From Gammaproteobacteria bacterium (GTDB lineage Bacteria; Pseudomonadota; Gammaproteobacteria; Thiohalomonadales; Thiohalomonadaceae): a DNA stretch of 28,492 nucleotides. Below, one piece after another: positions 1-8,632 of this stretch. The translations under genes were made by a program, and so were the position numbers. The first letter of the stretch is position 1; the number at the start of each line of letters is the position of its first letter. The DNA lies in NCBI GenBank assembly GCA_023228645.1, contig JALOAT010000052.1, positions 1 through 28,492 of the forward strand. The letters run 5' to 3'. Below the pieces are notes generated by a model. It had not been told where the DNA came from. It made no database searches and saw only the letters and a program-made list of their open reading frames with translations.

Positions 1-283
1 GGCCCAGTTCTCAGCATTTGTCACCCTTGGCATCGCGCATCTTCCTCTCCCAAATGCGCGATCCGATCATCCGTTTTCACCGAAGTTCCTGTTCCCTCTC
101 AAAAAAATGTGACTAAGAGACAGCCCTTCGGGAGAGGGCTGGGGAGAGGGGATCAAGATAAGTTCCGTGGTTAATGGCTTTTGCTTCATCCTGCTGTGTC
201 CGCTCGCGCACCTTGCGGCCGGACGGTGCTGAACGGTCCATGGGCACTCAAGTGGTTACAATGGTCTCCAGCCAGATCCAGGT
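1..283. other. Intergenic region upstream of glnE
   Basis: I see no convincing gene here. The stretch holds one copy of a dispersed repeat (107-156, listed separately). A possible -10 element TACAAT lies at 257-262, 21 bases before the glnE ATG, but no good -35 hexamer sits at the usual distance. The end of the gene to the left is not visible. Confidence 0.5.
107..156 (+). repeat. Dispersed repeat family A, copy 1
   Basis: Two blocks are joined here. Block 107-125 (core TGACTAAGAGACAGCC) matches 4759-4777 at 18 of 19 bases and is found inverted at 4396-4414 and 4443-4461. Block 134-156 (core GGGCTGGGGAGAGGGG) is identical over 23 bases to 4598-4620. The pattern of short intergenic blocks in both orientations is that of a REP-like dispersed repeat. 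Confidence 0.7.
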
Positions 284-3163
284 ATGCCCATGAACGAACA
301 GTCCCTTGTTTCCGCCGAACTCGCTGCCCTTCCCGCGGTGCTTCGTGACAGCACCGAACGCCATTGGCAACGCGTGGTGGAATGCGGGGCGCAGGTACCG
401 GAGGCGTGGGGCGGCGAGGCGGTGCGCGTGTTTGCGCTCAGCCACTTTGTCACCGAGGCTTGCGCCCGCCAGCCCGATCTGCTCCCGGGGTTGATCGCCA
501 GCGGCGACCTGGAGCGCAGCCACGATCACGCGCGCTTTGCCGCGGCGCTGGCAGTGCAACTGGCAACGGTCGCCAGCGAGAATGAATTGCTTCAGGTACT
601 GCGCCATTTCCGCCGCCGCGAAATGGTGCGCATCGCCTGGCGCGACCTGGCGGGCCGCGCCGGCCTGCTGGAAACGTTGGACGATCTCTCCACGCTCGCC
701 GACGTATGCATCGACGGTGCGCTCGACTGGCTTCACCGCGACCACACCGTCCTGTGGGGCACGCCCTTTGACACCAAGGGCAGTCCTCAGCGCCTCGTCG
801 TGCTCGGCATGGGCAAGCTCGGCGGCGGCGAGCTGAATTTCTCCTCCGACGTGGACCTGATCTTCTGTTACCCGGAAGACGGCGAAACCCAGGGCGGGCG
901 ACGCTCGTTGAGCCACCAGGAATTCTTCGTGCGCCTCGGGCAGCGGCTCATCAATGCGCTCGATCGCACCACCGCCGACGGCTTCGTCTATCGCGTGGAC
1001 ATGCGCCTGCGCCCGTTCGGCGAGGCCAGCGCCTTGGCGGTGAGCTTCGATGCCATGGAGGAGTACTACCAGGTGCACGGCCGCGAATGGGAGCGTTATG
1101 CCCTCATCAAGGCGCGACCCGTGGCCGGTGATATTGCCGCCGGCGAACGCCTGCTCGCCACCCTGCGGCCGTTCATGTTCCGGCGCTACGTCGATTACGG
1201 CGCCTTCGAATCCCTGCGCGAGATGAAGGCCCTCATCGAGCAGGAGGTGCGCCGCAAGGGCATGGAGGCCAACGTGAAGCTCGGGCCGGGCGGCATTCGC
1301 GAAGTGGAATTCATCGGCCAGGCCTTCCAGCTCATCCGCGGCGGGCGCGATCCCGCCCTGCAACAGCGGTCGATCCTGCGGGTGCTTGAGCTGGTCCGCG
1401 AGCGCCAGCTGTTGCCCGGTTACGTGGTGGACGAACTGGAGGAGGCCTACGTCTTCCTCCGCAACGCGGAAAACCGCATCCAGATGGTGGCCGACGAGCA
1501 GCGCCATGCGCTGCCGGAGTGCGAGGAAGGCAAAGCGCGGCTCGCCTTGGCCATGGGCTTTTCCGACTGGGGCTCCTTCGCCGCGGCACTCGGCGAACGC
1601 ATGCGGCGCGTGCACCAGCATTTCGAGCAGGTGTTCGCAGCGCCGCAGAGCCAGGCAGCCGCCCAGGGCGGCGAGGACCTCGCCGCGGTGTGGGCCGGCA
1701 CCGCCGACGCGCCGCAGGCGGTGGCCGTGCTGGAAAACCGCGGTTACAACGACCCCGAGGAGGTGCTGCGGTTACTGGCCGCCCTGCGCGATGCCCACGC
1801 CCTGCGTGCCCTGAGCAACCGCGGACACCAGCGCCTCGACCGGCTGATGCCGTTGCTCATCGCGGCGGTGGGCAAGCGGCGCGACCCGGACCGCACCTTG
1901 CAGTACGTGCTGCAACTCATCGAGGCCATCGCCCGGCGCACCGCCTATCTGGCACTGCTGGTGGAAAACCCCATGGCCCTGTCGCAGTTGGTGCAGCTGT
2001 GCTCGGCGAGCCCGTGGATTGCCGGCCTGCTCACCCGCCATCCGGTGCTGCTCGACGAACTCCTCGACCCCCGTACGCTCTATCATCCGCCGCGCCGCGA
2101 TGCGCTGCGTGAGGAACTCGCGACGCGCCTGGCCAGGCTCGATCCGCTCGACGAGGAACAGCACCTGGAGGCGCTGCGCCAGTTCAAGCAGGTAAACCTG
2201 CTGCGTGTGGCGGCGGCTGACGTGGCCGAGGCCGTACCGCTCATGGTGGTGAGCGATCATCTGACCGAACTGGCGGAAACCACCTTGGGCGCGGGACTCG
2301 ACCTGGCCTGGCGCCATCTTGCAGCGCGCCATGGCGAGCCGGTAGCGCCCGGATCGGGTTCGGGCTTCGCCATCGTCGGTTACGGCAAGCTGGGCGGCAT
2401 CGAGCTGGGTTACGGCTCTGACCTGGATCTGGTGTTCCTGCACGTCGGCGAGCCGGCGGCGTGCACGGCCGGCGAGCGGCCGATCGCCAACGCGGTCTTC
2501 TACGTGCGGCTCGCCCAGCGTGTGATTCACGTGCTCAGTGCGCGCACCCCGTCGGGCGTTCTGTACGAGGTGGACACGCGCCTGCGCCCGAGCGGCGCCT
2601 CAGGCCTGCTGGTCAATAGCCTGACGGCCTTTGCCGAATATCAGCGCAGCCACGCATGGACCTGGGAACACCAGGCCCTGGTGCGGGCGCGCGTGGTGGC
2701 CGGTGATCCCGCGGTAGCGCAGGCGTTTCAGGCGGTGCGCCACGAAGTGCTTTGCCGGGAGCGCGACCCGGACGTCCTGCGCAAGGAAGTGCGCGAGATG
2801 CGTGAGCGCATGCGCGCTCAGCTGTCCCGCTCGGGCGAGGGTGAATTCGATCTCAAGCAGGACGCGGGCGGTATCGCGGACATCGAATTTGTGGTGCAAT
2901 ATGCCGTCCTGGCCTGGGCTCACCGTTTCCCCGACCTGCTGGAATTTACCGACAACATTCGCCAGATCGATGCGCTTGCACGCAACGCTCTGGTGAGCGC
3001 CGACGAGGCGACGTTGTTGGCGGACGCCTATCGCGCCTATCGCGCCCGCGTCCACCGCCTCACCCTGCTTGAGCGGCCCGCATTGGTGGCAGCGGACGAA
3101 TTCGCCGCGCAGCGCGCCGGCATTCAACGTGTGTGGGAAAGGTTGCTGGAACCAGGCTCCTGA
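284..3163 (+). CDS. glnE: Bifunctional glutamine synthetase adenylyltransferase / adenylyl-removing enzyme
   Basis: Cytoplasmic enzyme that adds AMP to, and removes it from, a tyrosine of glutamine synthetase in response to PII, so it sets the rate of ammonia assimilation. The 959 residues are close to the usual ~945. Both nucleotidyltransferase cores are present. The first, GMGKLGGGELNFSSDVDLIF, spans 175-194 with D189 and D191 as the metal-binding pair. The second, GYGKLGGIELGYGSDLDLVF, spans 699-718 with D713 and D715. In the known family the N-terminal half removes AMP and the C-terminal half adds it. Helical GlnE repeats follow each core. The ATG at 284 was taken; an in-frame ATG at 290 is equally possible because no clear Shine-Dalgarno sequence separates them. 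ilvE follows after 29 bases, an order also known from pseudomonads. Confidence 0.97.
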   Translation: MPMNEQSLVSAELAALPAVLRDSTERHWQRVVECGAQVPEAWGGEAVRVFALSHFVTEACARQPDLLPGLIASGDLERSHDHARFAAALAVQLATVASENELLQVLRHFRRREMVRIAWRDLAGRAGLLETLDDLSTLADVCIDGALDWLHRDHTVLWGTPFDTKGSPQRLVVLGMGKLGGGELNFSSDVDLIFCYPEDGETQGGRRSLSHQEFFVRLGQRLINALDRTTADGFVYRVDMRLRPFGEASALAVSFDAMEEYYQVHGREWERYALIKARPVAGDIAAGERLLATLRPFMFRRYVDYGAFESLREMKALIEQEVRRKGMEANVKLGPGGIREVEFIGQAFQLIRGGRDPALQQRSILRVLELVRERQLLPGYVVDELEEAYVFLRNAENRIQMVADEQRHALPECEEGKARLALAMGFSDWGSFAAALGERMRRVHQHFEQVFAAPQSQAAAQGGEDLAAVWAGTADAPQAVAVLENRGYNDPEEVLRLLAALRDAHALRALSNRGHQRLDRLMPLLIAAVGKRRDPDRTLQYVLQLIEAIARRTAYLALLVENPMALSQLVQLCSASPWIAGLLTRHPVLLDELLDPRTLYHPPRRDALREELATRLARLDPLDEEQHLEALRQFKQVNLLRVAAADVAEAVPLMVVSDHLTELAETTLGAGLDLAWRHLAARHGEPVAPGSGSGFAIVGYGKLGGIELGYGSDLDLVFLHVGEPAACTAGERPIANAVFYVRLAQRVIHVLSARTPSGVLYEVDTRLRPSGASGLLVNSLTAFAEYQRSHAWTWEHQALVRARVVAGDPAVAQAFQAVRHEVLCRERDPDVLRKEVREMRERMRAQLSRSGEGEFDLKQDAGGIADIEFVVQYAVLAWAHRFPDLLEFTDNIRQIDALARNALVSADEATLLADAYRAYRARVHRLTLLERPALVAADEFAAQRAGIQRVWERLLEPGS

Positions 3164-3192
3164 TCAAGACCGAACTGACGAGGAGAACAAAG

Positions 3193-4116
3193 ATGTCGAT
3201 GGCCGATCGTGACGGCGTCATCTGGCTGGATGGCGCACTGGTGCCCTGGCGTGAGGCCAAGACCCACGTACTGACGCATACCCTGCACTACGGCATGGGC
3301 GTGTTCGAAGGCGTGCGCGCCTACAAGGCCGAGCAGGGCACGGCCATCTTCCGTCTCAAGGAACACACCGATCGACTGTTCCGCTCCGCACACATCCTCG
3401 CCATGCCCATGCCGTTCGACAAGGACACGGTGAACGAAGCGCAGCGCGCCGTGGTGCGCGAGAACAAGCTCGACTCCGCCTACCTCCGCCCCATGTGCTT
3501 CTACGGCTCCGAGGGCATGGGCCTGCGCGCCGACAACCTGAAGGTGCACGTCATGGTTGCGGCCTGGTCCTGGGGCGCCTATCTGGGCGCCGACGCCATG
3601 GAGCAGGGCATCCGCATCCGCACCTCCTCCTACACGCGCCACCATGTGAACATCCACATGAGCAAGGCCAAGGCCAACGGCAACTATCTGAACTCGATGC
3701 TCGCCCTGCGCGAGGCCGTTTCCTGCGGCGTTGACGAGGCCCTGCTGCTCGACACCGAAGGCTACGTCTCGGAAGGTTCGGGCGAGAACTTCTTCATGGT
3801 GCGCGACGGCGTGCTCTACACCCCCGAGACCACCGCCGCTCTGGAGGGCATCACCCGCGACTCCGTCATGCGTATCGCCGGTGAACTGGGCATCCCCGTG
3901 CGCGAAAAGCGCATCACCCGTGACGAGGTGTACGTCGCCGACGAGGCCTTCTTCACCGGCACTGCCGCCGAGGTGACACCGATCCGCGAACTGGACGGCC
4001 GCCAGATCGGCGCCGGCCGTCGTGGGCCCATCACCACCAAGCTCCAGTCCGCCTATTTCGACCAGGTGCACGGCCGGCGTGATGCCCATCCGGACTGGCT
4101 GACCTACGTGGCCTGA
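3193..4116 (+). CDS. ilvE: Branched-chain amino acid aminotransferase
   Basis: PLP-dependent class IV aminotransferase that exchanges amino groups between glutamate and the 2-keto acids of leucine, isoleucine and valine. The 307 residues match the usual ~309. The N-terminal segment HTLHYGMGVFEGVRAY (29-44) is typical. The Schiff-base lysine is expected at K160 in KANGNYLNSML, and the phosphate-binding segment SEGSGENFF follows. GTAAEVTPIRELDG near the C terminus is also diagnostic. The start at 3193 has a good ribosome site (GAGGAG at 3180-3185). An in-frame start at 3133 would overlap glnE and add about 20 unrelated residues, so it was rejected. The gene follows glnE by 29 bases and is probably cotranscribed with it and the next gene. 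Confidence 0.97.
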   Translation: MSMADRDGVIWLDGALVPWREAKTHVLTHTLHYGMGVFEGVRAYKAEQGTAIFRLKEHTDRLFRSAHILAMPMPFDKDTVNEAQRAVVRENKLDSAYLRPMCFYGSEGMGLRADNLKVHVMVAAWSWGAYLGADAMEQGIRIRTSSYTRHHVNIHMSKAKANGNYLNSMLALREAVSCGVDEALLLDTEGYVSEGSGENFFMVRDGVLYTPETTAALEGITRDSVMRIAGELGIPVREKRITRDEVYVADEAFFTGTAAEVTPIRELDGRQIGAGRRGPITTKLQSAYFDQVHGRRDAHPDWLTYVA

Positions 4117-4137
4117 GACCCGCGGGGGCGCGATCTC

Positions 4138-4338
4138 ATGCAGACGAAAGCCGAGCCGACTTACACGACACCCGACGGCGCGGGTCGCTACGAGGTGACC
4201 CGCGCCGATCTCCCGTTGCATTGCCCCATGCCAGGCTCCAGCCTCTGGGAGCTGCATCCCCGCGTCTACCTGCCCATCGAAAAGACCGGAGTCGCGCGGT
4301 GCCCTTACTGCGGCACCGAGTACATCCTCAAGGACTGA
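4138..4338 (+). CDS. Small CHCC zinc-finger domain protein
   Basis: A 66-residue protein whose C-terminal half carries C29, H40, C55 and C58 in the order C-x10-H-x14-C-x2-C, the layout of the zf-CHCC family. That family also includes the mitochondrial complex I subunit NDUFS6. Recognisable segments are LPLHCPMPGSSLWELHPRVY and ARCPYCGTEY. The bacterial members bind zinc by homology, but their role is not established. The gene begins 21 bases after the ilvE stop, so it probably ends the glnE-ilvE transcript. It is short but convincing because the four ligands and the surrounding residues are all kept. Confidence 0.88.
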   Translation: MQTKAEPTYTTPDGAGRYEVTRADLPLHCPMPGSSLWELHPRVYLPIEKTGVARCPYCGTEYILKD

Positions 4339-4395
4339 ACTGGCCGCCTGTGCCCATGGGGGGCGGGCGGCAACGGATGCCTCCTCTCCCGGAAG

Positions 4396-4461
4396 GCTGC
4401 CTCTTGGTCACATCTTGCCCGCACACTCCCTCTCTCCCTCCGGGCTGTCTGTTGGTCACAT
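4396..4461 (-). repeat. Dispersed repeat family A, two inverted copies
   Basis: The blocks 4396-4414 and 4443-4461 each match the reverse complement of the 19-base block at 4759-4777 with one mismatch (core CTCTTGGTCACAT or CTGTTGGTCACAT). Each is preceded by a CTCTCCC-type tract. They face the direct copies downstream, so the region can fold back on itself. Confidence 0.65.
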
Positions 4462-4597
4462 TTCGCCGTTGTAGCCAGTTCTTCTTGCCCCCTCTCCCTC
4501 CGGGAGACGAGCGCATGGATGCGGTACAACCCCATGGATGGGGGAGGTAGACCGCGCCGGGAGCAGGCGGTCGAGGGCAACGCAGGGAGCGGTTGCC

Positions 4598-4777
4598 GAG
4601 GGCTGGGGAGAGGGGATCAATTCAGGCGCGGCAGTTAGTTTATTGATCCCCTGATCCTGTCCTTCGGCAATTCGCTCCATGCATTGCCTACCTCCTGCAT
4701 CCATGCAGTCGTCTCCCGGAGGGAGAAGGGACGCAAGCTTCTGTCTCTCCAGGAAATGATGTGACCAAGAGACAGCC
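4598..4777 (+). repeat. Dispersed repeat family A, direct blocks
   Basis: Block 4598-4620 is identical over 23 bases to 134-156. Block 4759-4777 (core TGACCAAGAGACAGCC) matches 107-125 at 18 of 19 bases. The order of the two blocks is reversed and they lie farther apart than in the copy upstream of glnE, which suggests several partial or rearranged elements. Confidence 0.65.
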
Positions 4778-5063
4778 TACAAGCAGAGGTGGTCAGGGCA
4801 TCCCTGTAGGAGCGTTCTCAGGCCGTGATGGTTTTCACCCGCCGCCGGGAAACGCGGCTGAGCCCGCTTCTGCAACATCTGCTCAAGCCCATCACTTGCA
4901 CGAAAGGCCGTTGAGGCAAAAAGCAGAAGCCGTGGCGCCTATGGGTCTACGGTTCCGGCTCTCACTGTCGGCGGTGCGCCGGGCGCAACTTGCGTGCATG
5001 CCAGTCGCATTCATGGCGGGCAAACCGGTAAAATCCGCTGGTCCGCAGATTCCCGATGCCCGC

Positions 5064-6500
5064 ATGAAAGTAAACCTGCCAGATTTCTCCCGTGCCCGCG
5101 TCCTGGTGGTCGGCGACCTCATGCTCGACCGTTACTGGCATGGCGATACCTCGCGCATCTCCCCCGAGGCCCCCGTGCCGGTAGTGCGGGTGGGCGACGC
5201 CGAACAACGCCCCGGCGGCGCCGGCAACGTGGCGCTCAACGTGGCGGCGCTGGGCGCCAAGGCCACGCTCATCGGTCTGACCGGCCGAGATGAGAACGCC
5301 GAGGCGCTGGAGCGTTTGCTCGACTCGACTGGCGTCACCTGCAGCTTCGAGCGCCTTGAGGGCTTCCCCACCATCACCAAGCTGCGCGTGCTGAGCCGTC
5401 ATCAGCAACTTATCCGCCTCGACTTCGAGGATGGCTTCCCGGCGGACGAGGCTGAGCGCCTGCTGGCCCGCGTCGAGCGCGCCGTGCACGAGACGGATGT
5501 GGTTGTGCTGTCTGACTATGGCAAGGGTACATTGCGTCACGTGGGCAAACTCATTGCCATGGCGCGCGCGGCCAACAAACCCGTCCTTATCGATCCCAAG
5601 GGGCGCGACTTCAGCAAATACGCTGGCGCCACGCTCATCACGCCCAACATGGCTGAGTTCGAGGCCGTGGCCGGCGTCTGCGCGGATGAAGCCGAATTCG
5701 AGGCCAAGGCCGGACAGGTGCGCCGCGCTAATGAACTCGACGCCCTGCTGGTGACACGCAGTGAGAAGGGCATGAGCCTGTTCCGGCCCGAGCTCGCCCC
5801 CGTGCACCTGCCGACCCATGCGCGCGAGGTGTATGACGTAACCGGCGCCGGCGACACGGTGATCTCCACCCTCGCCGCCGCGCTGGGGGCCGGCGAAGAC
5901 CTGCATACCGCCACCACCCTCGCCAATGTGGCCGCCGGCGTGGTGGTCGGTAAGCTGGGCACCGCCACAGTCAGCGTGACCGAACTGCGGCAGGCCCTGC
6001 GTCAGCAGCAGCTCATCGCCCGCGGTGTGGTCGACGAAGACCGTCTAGTTGGTTTGGTGCAGGAGGCGCGGGCCAACGGTGAGCGCGTGGTGATGACCAA
6101 CGGCTGCTTCGACATTTTGCATGCGGGCCACGTCACCTATCTCGCACAGGCTGCCGAGTTGGGCGATCGGCTGATTGTGGCGGTGAACAGTGATGACTCC
6201 GTGGCACGCCTGAAGGGACCCGAGCGTCCCATCAATCCGCTTGATCAGCGAATGACCGTGCTCGCTGCCTTGCAGAGTGTGGACTGGGTGGTGCCGTTCT
6301 CGGAAGACACACCCGAGCGCCTCATCTGCAAGATGCTGCCAGACATCCTGGTGAAGGGCGGCGACTACAAGCCCGAACAGATCGCCGGCGGCGCGTGTGT
6401 GACGCAGCACGGCGGCGAGATCGTCGTGCTCGGTTTCGTCGACGGTTGCTCCACCTCGCGCATCGTCGAAATCATCCGCGGCAAGGATGCCTCAACGTAG
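5064..6500 (+). CDS. hldE: Bifunctional heptose-7-phosphate kinase / heptose-1-phosphate adenylyltransferase
   Basis: Cytoplasmic enzyme of ADP-heptose synthesis. The N-terminal PfkB-type domain (about 1-320) phosphorylates D-glycero-D-manno-heptose 7-phosphate at O1. The C-terminal cytidylyltransferase-like domain (about 345-478) transfers AMP to heptose 1-phosphate. Visible motifs are SRISPEAPVPVV near the N terminus, TGAGDT at 260-265 with the probable catalytic base D264, and the nucleotide-binding HAGH at 353-356. The ATG at 5064 gives 478 residues, almost the E. coli length of 477, and begins MKVNLPDFSRARVLVVGD as the family does. A longer frame reaching back to 4761 was rejected because the extra residues come from repeat-rich DNA. 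The TAG stop lies inside a REP-like unit that separates this gene from hldD. Confidence 0.97.
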   Translation: MKVNLPDFSRARVLVVGDLMLDRYWHGDTSRISPEAPVPVVRVGDAEQRPGGAGNVALNVAALGAKATLIGLTGRDENAEALERLLDSTGVTCSFERLEGFPTITKLRVLSRHQQLIRLDFEDGFPADEAERLLARVERAVHETDVVVLSDYGKGTLRHVGKLIAMARAANKPVLIDPKGRDFSKYAGATLITPNMAEFEAVAGVCADEAEFEAKAGQVRRANELDALLVTRSEKGMSLFRPELAPVHLPTHAREVYDVTGAGDTVISTLAAALGAGEDLHTATTLANVAAGVVVGKLGTATVSVTELRQALRQQQLIARGVVDEDRLVGLVQEARANGERVVMTNGCFDILHAGHVTYLAQAAELGDRLIVAVNSDDSVARLKGPERPINPLDQRMTVLAALQSVDWVVPFSEDTPERLICKMLPDILVKGGDYKPEQIAGGACVTQHGGEIVVLGFVDGCSTSRIVEIIRGKDAST

Positions 6501-6624
6501 TTTCGCAACGTGACCTACGAAGGGAGCGACATCGCCGTAGGTCACGTTGGCGCGCCAGCGCCTACGTGACAGGTGCGGCCGCGAACGCAAAGAAGATGTC
6601 ACGTAGCTTCGCAACGTGACCTAC
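6497..6624. repeat. REP-like element B between hldE and hldD (three units)
   Basis: Three related units occur. Unit 1 (6497-6518) and unit 3 (6598-6624) end in CGCAACGTGACCTAC. Unit 2 (6537-6570) starts GTAGGTCACGTTG and is inverted relative to them. Units 2 and 3 can pair with each other, and unit 2 can also form its own hairpin around GGCGCGCC. The same unit 2 + unit 3 arrangement recurs at 24282-24358. Unit 1 overlaps the hldE stop codon. The element could shape mRNA stability or termination between hldE and hldD, but no T-run terminator is seen. Confidence 0.75.
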
Positions 6625-6654
6625 AAATTACCGCAGTAACAAAGGATGGGAATC

Positions 6655-7599
6655 ATGATCATCGTCACCGGCGGCGCCGGCTTCATCGGCAGCAACATCG
6701 TCAAGACGCTCAATGAGCGCGGTCGTACCGACATCCTGGTGGTGGACGATCTCACCGACGGCACCAAGTTCAAGAACATCGCCGACTGCGAGATCCAGGA
6801 CTACCTGGACAAGGACGAGTTCCTCATCCGCGTGAAAAGCGGCGAAGGCTTCGGCAAGGTCGAGGCCATTTTTCATGAAGGCGCCTGCTCGTCCACCACC
6901 GAGTGGAACGGCCGCTTCGTCATGGACGTGAACTACGACTATTCCAAGGCGCTGCTGCACTGGTGCCTGGAGCGCGGCGTCTCCTACCTGTACGCCTCTT
7001 CCGCGTCGGTCTACGGCGGCGGTCGCGTATTCAAGGAAGAACGCCAGTACGAGCAGCCGCTCAACATGTACGGCTATTCGAAGTTCCTGTTCGACCAGTA
7101 CGTGCGCCGCATCCTGCCCACGGCACACAGCCAGATCGCCGGCTTCCGTTACTTCAACGTGTATGGGCCGCGCGAGCAGCACAAGGGCTCCATGGCGAGC
7201 GTCGCCTTCCACCACAACAACCAGATCAAGGAAACCGGCAAGGTGCGGCTGTTCGAGGGTTGCGACGGTTACGGCAACGGCGAGCAGCGCCGCGATTTCA
7301 TCTACGTGGGCGACGTGGTGGCGGTCAACCTGTGGTTCATGGAAAACCGCGACAAGTCGGGTATTTTCAATCTGGGTACCGGTCGCAGCCAGAGCTTCAA
7401 TGATGTGGCGCGTGCGGTGATCGCCCATCACGGGCGTGGCGACATCGAATACATCCCGTTCCCCGAGCACCTCAAGGGCCGCTATCAAAGCTTCACCGAA
7501 GCTGACATGGAAAAGCTGCGTGCCGCCGGCTACACCGCGCCCTTCAAGAGTGTGGAAGAAGGCGTCTCGCTCTACATGCAATGGCTGAACGGTCGTTGA
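6655..7599 (+). CDS. hldD: ADP-L-glycero-D-manno-heptose 6-epimerase
   Basis: Short-chain dehydrogenase-type epimerase that inverts C6 of ADP-D-glycero-D-manno-heptose using bound NADP, the last step in making the heptose donor for the LPS core. The Rossmann motif GGAGFIGS is at 6-13 and the catalytic YxxxK pair is Y139/K143. VVDDLTDGTKFKN near 35 is typical of the family. The ATG at 6655 gives 314 residues against ~310 in E. coli and begins MIIVTGGAGF. The alternative ATG at 6646 would place the AAAGGA ribosome site over the start, so it was not chosen. The waaF start follows only 7 bases after the stop, which indicates cotranscription. Confidence 0.97.
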   Translation: MIIVTGGAGFIGSNIVKTLNERGRTDILVVDDLTDGTKFKNIADCEIQDYLDKDEFLIRVKSGEGFGKVEAIFHEGACSSTTEWNGRFVMDVNYDYSKALLHWCLERGVSYLYASSASVYGGGRVFKEERQYEQPLNMYGYSKFLFDQYVRRILPTAHSQIAGFRYFNVYGPREQHKGSMASVAFHHNNQIKETGKVRLFEGCDGYGNGEQRRDFIYVGDVVAVNLWFMENRDKSGIFNLGTGRSQSFNDVARAVIAHHGRGDIEYIPFPEHLKGRYQSFTEADMEKLRAAGYTAPFKSVEEGVSLYMQWLNGR

Positions 7600-7606
7600 A
7601 GAAGCC

Positions 7607-8632
7607 GTGACATCTCCCCGTCCCATCCTGGTCGTCGGCCCCGCGTGGGTCGGCGACATGGTCATGGCGCAGAGCCTGTTCATGGCGCTGCACGCACGCC
7701 TGCCCGACGCGGCCATCGACGTGCTTGCGCCGGCCTGGTCGCTGCCGCTGCTGTCCCGCATGGACGAGGTGCGTCGCGGCGTTGCGTTGCGCGCCGCACA
7801 TGGCGAACTGGCGTTCTCTGCGCGCCGTGGACTTGGCAAGTCCCTGCGCGCCGAAGGCTACCAGCAGGCCATCGTGCTGCCGCGTTCGCTCAAGGCCGCG
7901 CTGGTGCCCTTCTTTGCGCGCATTCCCCGCCGCACCGGCTATTGCGGCGAGTGGCGTTACGGCCTCATCAACGACGTACGCCCGCTGGACAAGCAGGTGC
8001 TGACCCAGACCGTGCAGCGTTTCGTCGCCCTCGGTCTGCCGCCGGAGTCTCCGCTGCCGCCGCCCATCCCCAAGCCGCACCTGCGCGTCGATCACGACAA
8101 CCAGGCGCGCCTGGTGCGTGAACTGGGGCTCGACCTGTCGCGTCCGGCGGTGGCCTTCATGCCCGGCGCCGAATACGGTCCGGCCAAGCGCTGGCCCAGC
8201 AGCTATTACGGCCAAATCGCCACACAGCTGCACGAAAGCGGCTATCAGATCTGGCTGCTGGGTTCGGCCAATGACAGCGAGGCCGCCGTGACCGTCATGC
8301 GCGCCACACGCGCGCCGCTGGTGGACCTGTGCGGCAAGACGCGCCTCGAGGATGCCGTCGACCTGCTCGGCCTCGCCAGCGCCGCGGTGACCAACGACTC
8401 CGGCTTGATGCACGTGGCCGCCGCCGTCGGCACGCCGCTGCTCGCCATCTATGGCTCTTCCACGCCCGATTACACGCCGCCGCTTACCGAGCATGCGGTC
8501 GTGATGTACGACCGGCTCTCGTGCAGCCCGTGCTTTAAGCGCACCTGCCCGAAGCGCAACACCCAATGCCTCACGCACATCGGCCCGGACCGCGCCTGGC
8601 CTGTGCTGGCAGACCTGCTGGGGATTGGCTGA
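7607..8632 (+). CDS. waaF: ADP-heptose:LPS heptosyltransferase II
   Basis: GT9 enzyme acting at the inner face of the inner membrane, where it adds the second heptose to heptose I of the LPS core. Its 341 residues compare with 348 in E. coli. The N terminus ILVVGPAWVGDMVMAQSL, the motif PGAEYGPAKRWP near 185-196 and the donor-site segment TNDSGLMHVAAAVGTPLLAIYG are characteristic of WaaF. A cysteine-rich stretch (CSPCFKRTCPKRNTQC) near the C terminus is also usual. Translation starts at GTG 7607, 7 bases after hldD, with a weak GAAGAA upstream. The stop TGA overlaps the next ATG by one base. Confidence 0.95.
   Translation: MTSPRPILVVGPAWVGDMVMAQSLFMALHARLPDAAIDVLAPAWSLPLLSRMDEVRRGVALRAAHGELAFSARRGLGKSLRAEGYQQAIVLPRSLKAALVPFFARIPRRTGYCGEWRYGLINDVRPLDKQVLTQTVQRFVALGLPPESPLPPPIPKPHLRVDHDNQARLVRELGLDLSRPAVAFMPGAEYGPAKRWPSSYYGQIATQLHESGYQIWLLGSANDSEAAVTVMRATRAPLVDLCGKTRLEDAVDLLGLASAAVTNDSGLMHVAAAVGTPLLAIYGSSTPDYTPPLTEHAVVMYDRLSCSPCFKRTCPKRNTQCLTHIGPDRAWPVLADLLGIG

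Larger units (their letters stand above)
4339..5063. other. Gene-free stretch rich in dispersed repeats
   Basis: About 725 bases without a supportable gene. It contains two inverted and two direct copies of repeat family A blocks (listed separately), several pyrimidine-rich CCCTCTCCCTCCGGG tracts and their complement, and a pair of near-complementary arms (GCATGGATGC near 4513 and GCATCCATGC near 4696) that could form a long imperfect hairpin. The final 280 bases before hldE are open in the hldE frame, but their translation resembles no HldE N terminus. A weak -10 (TAAAAT, 5029-5034) is the only promoter hint near hldE. Confidence 0.6.

Noticed and set aside
248..1621. Long open frame on the - strand opposite glnE (457 codons)
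   Set aside because: It is fully antisense to a well-recognised gene. Its translation is low-complexity and unlike any family I know, as expected in GC-rich DNA.
4761..5063. N-terminal extension of hldE by about 100 residues
   Set aside because: The extra residues are coded by repeat-rich DNA. Starting at 5064 gives the family length and N terminus.
4339..5063. CRISPR array in the repeat-rich gap
   Set aside because: The repeats are few, occur in both orientations, have irregular spacing and no regular spacers, and no cas genes are near.
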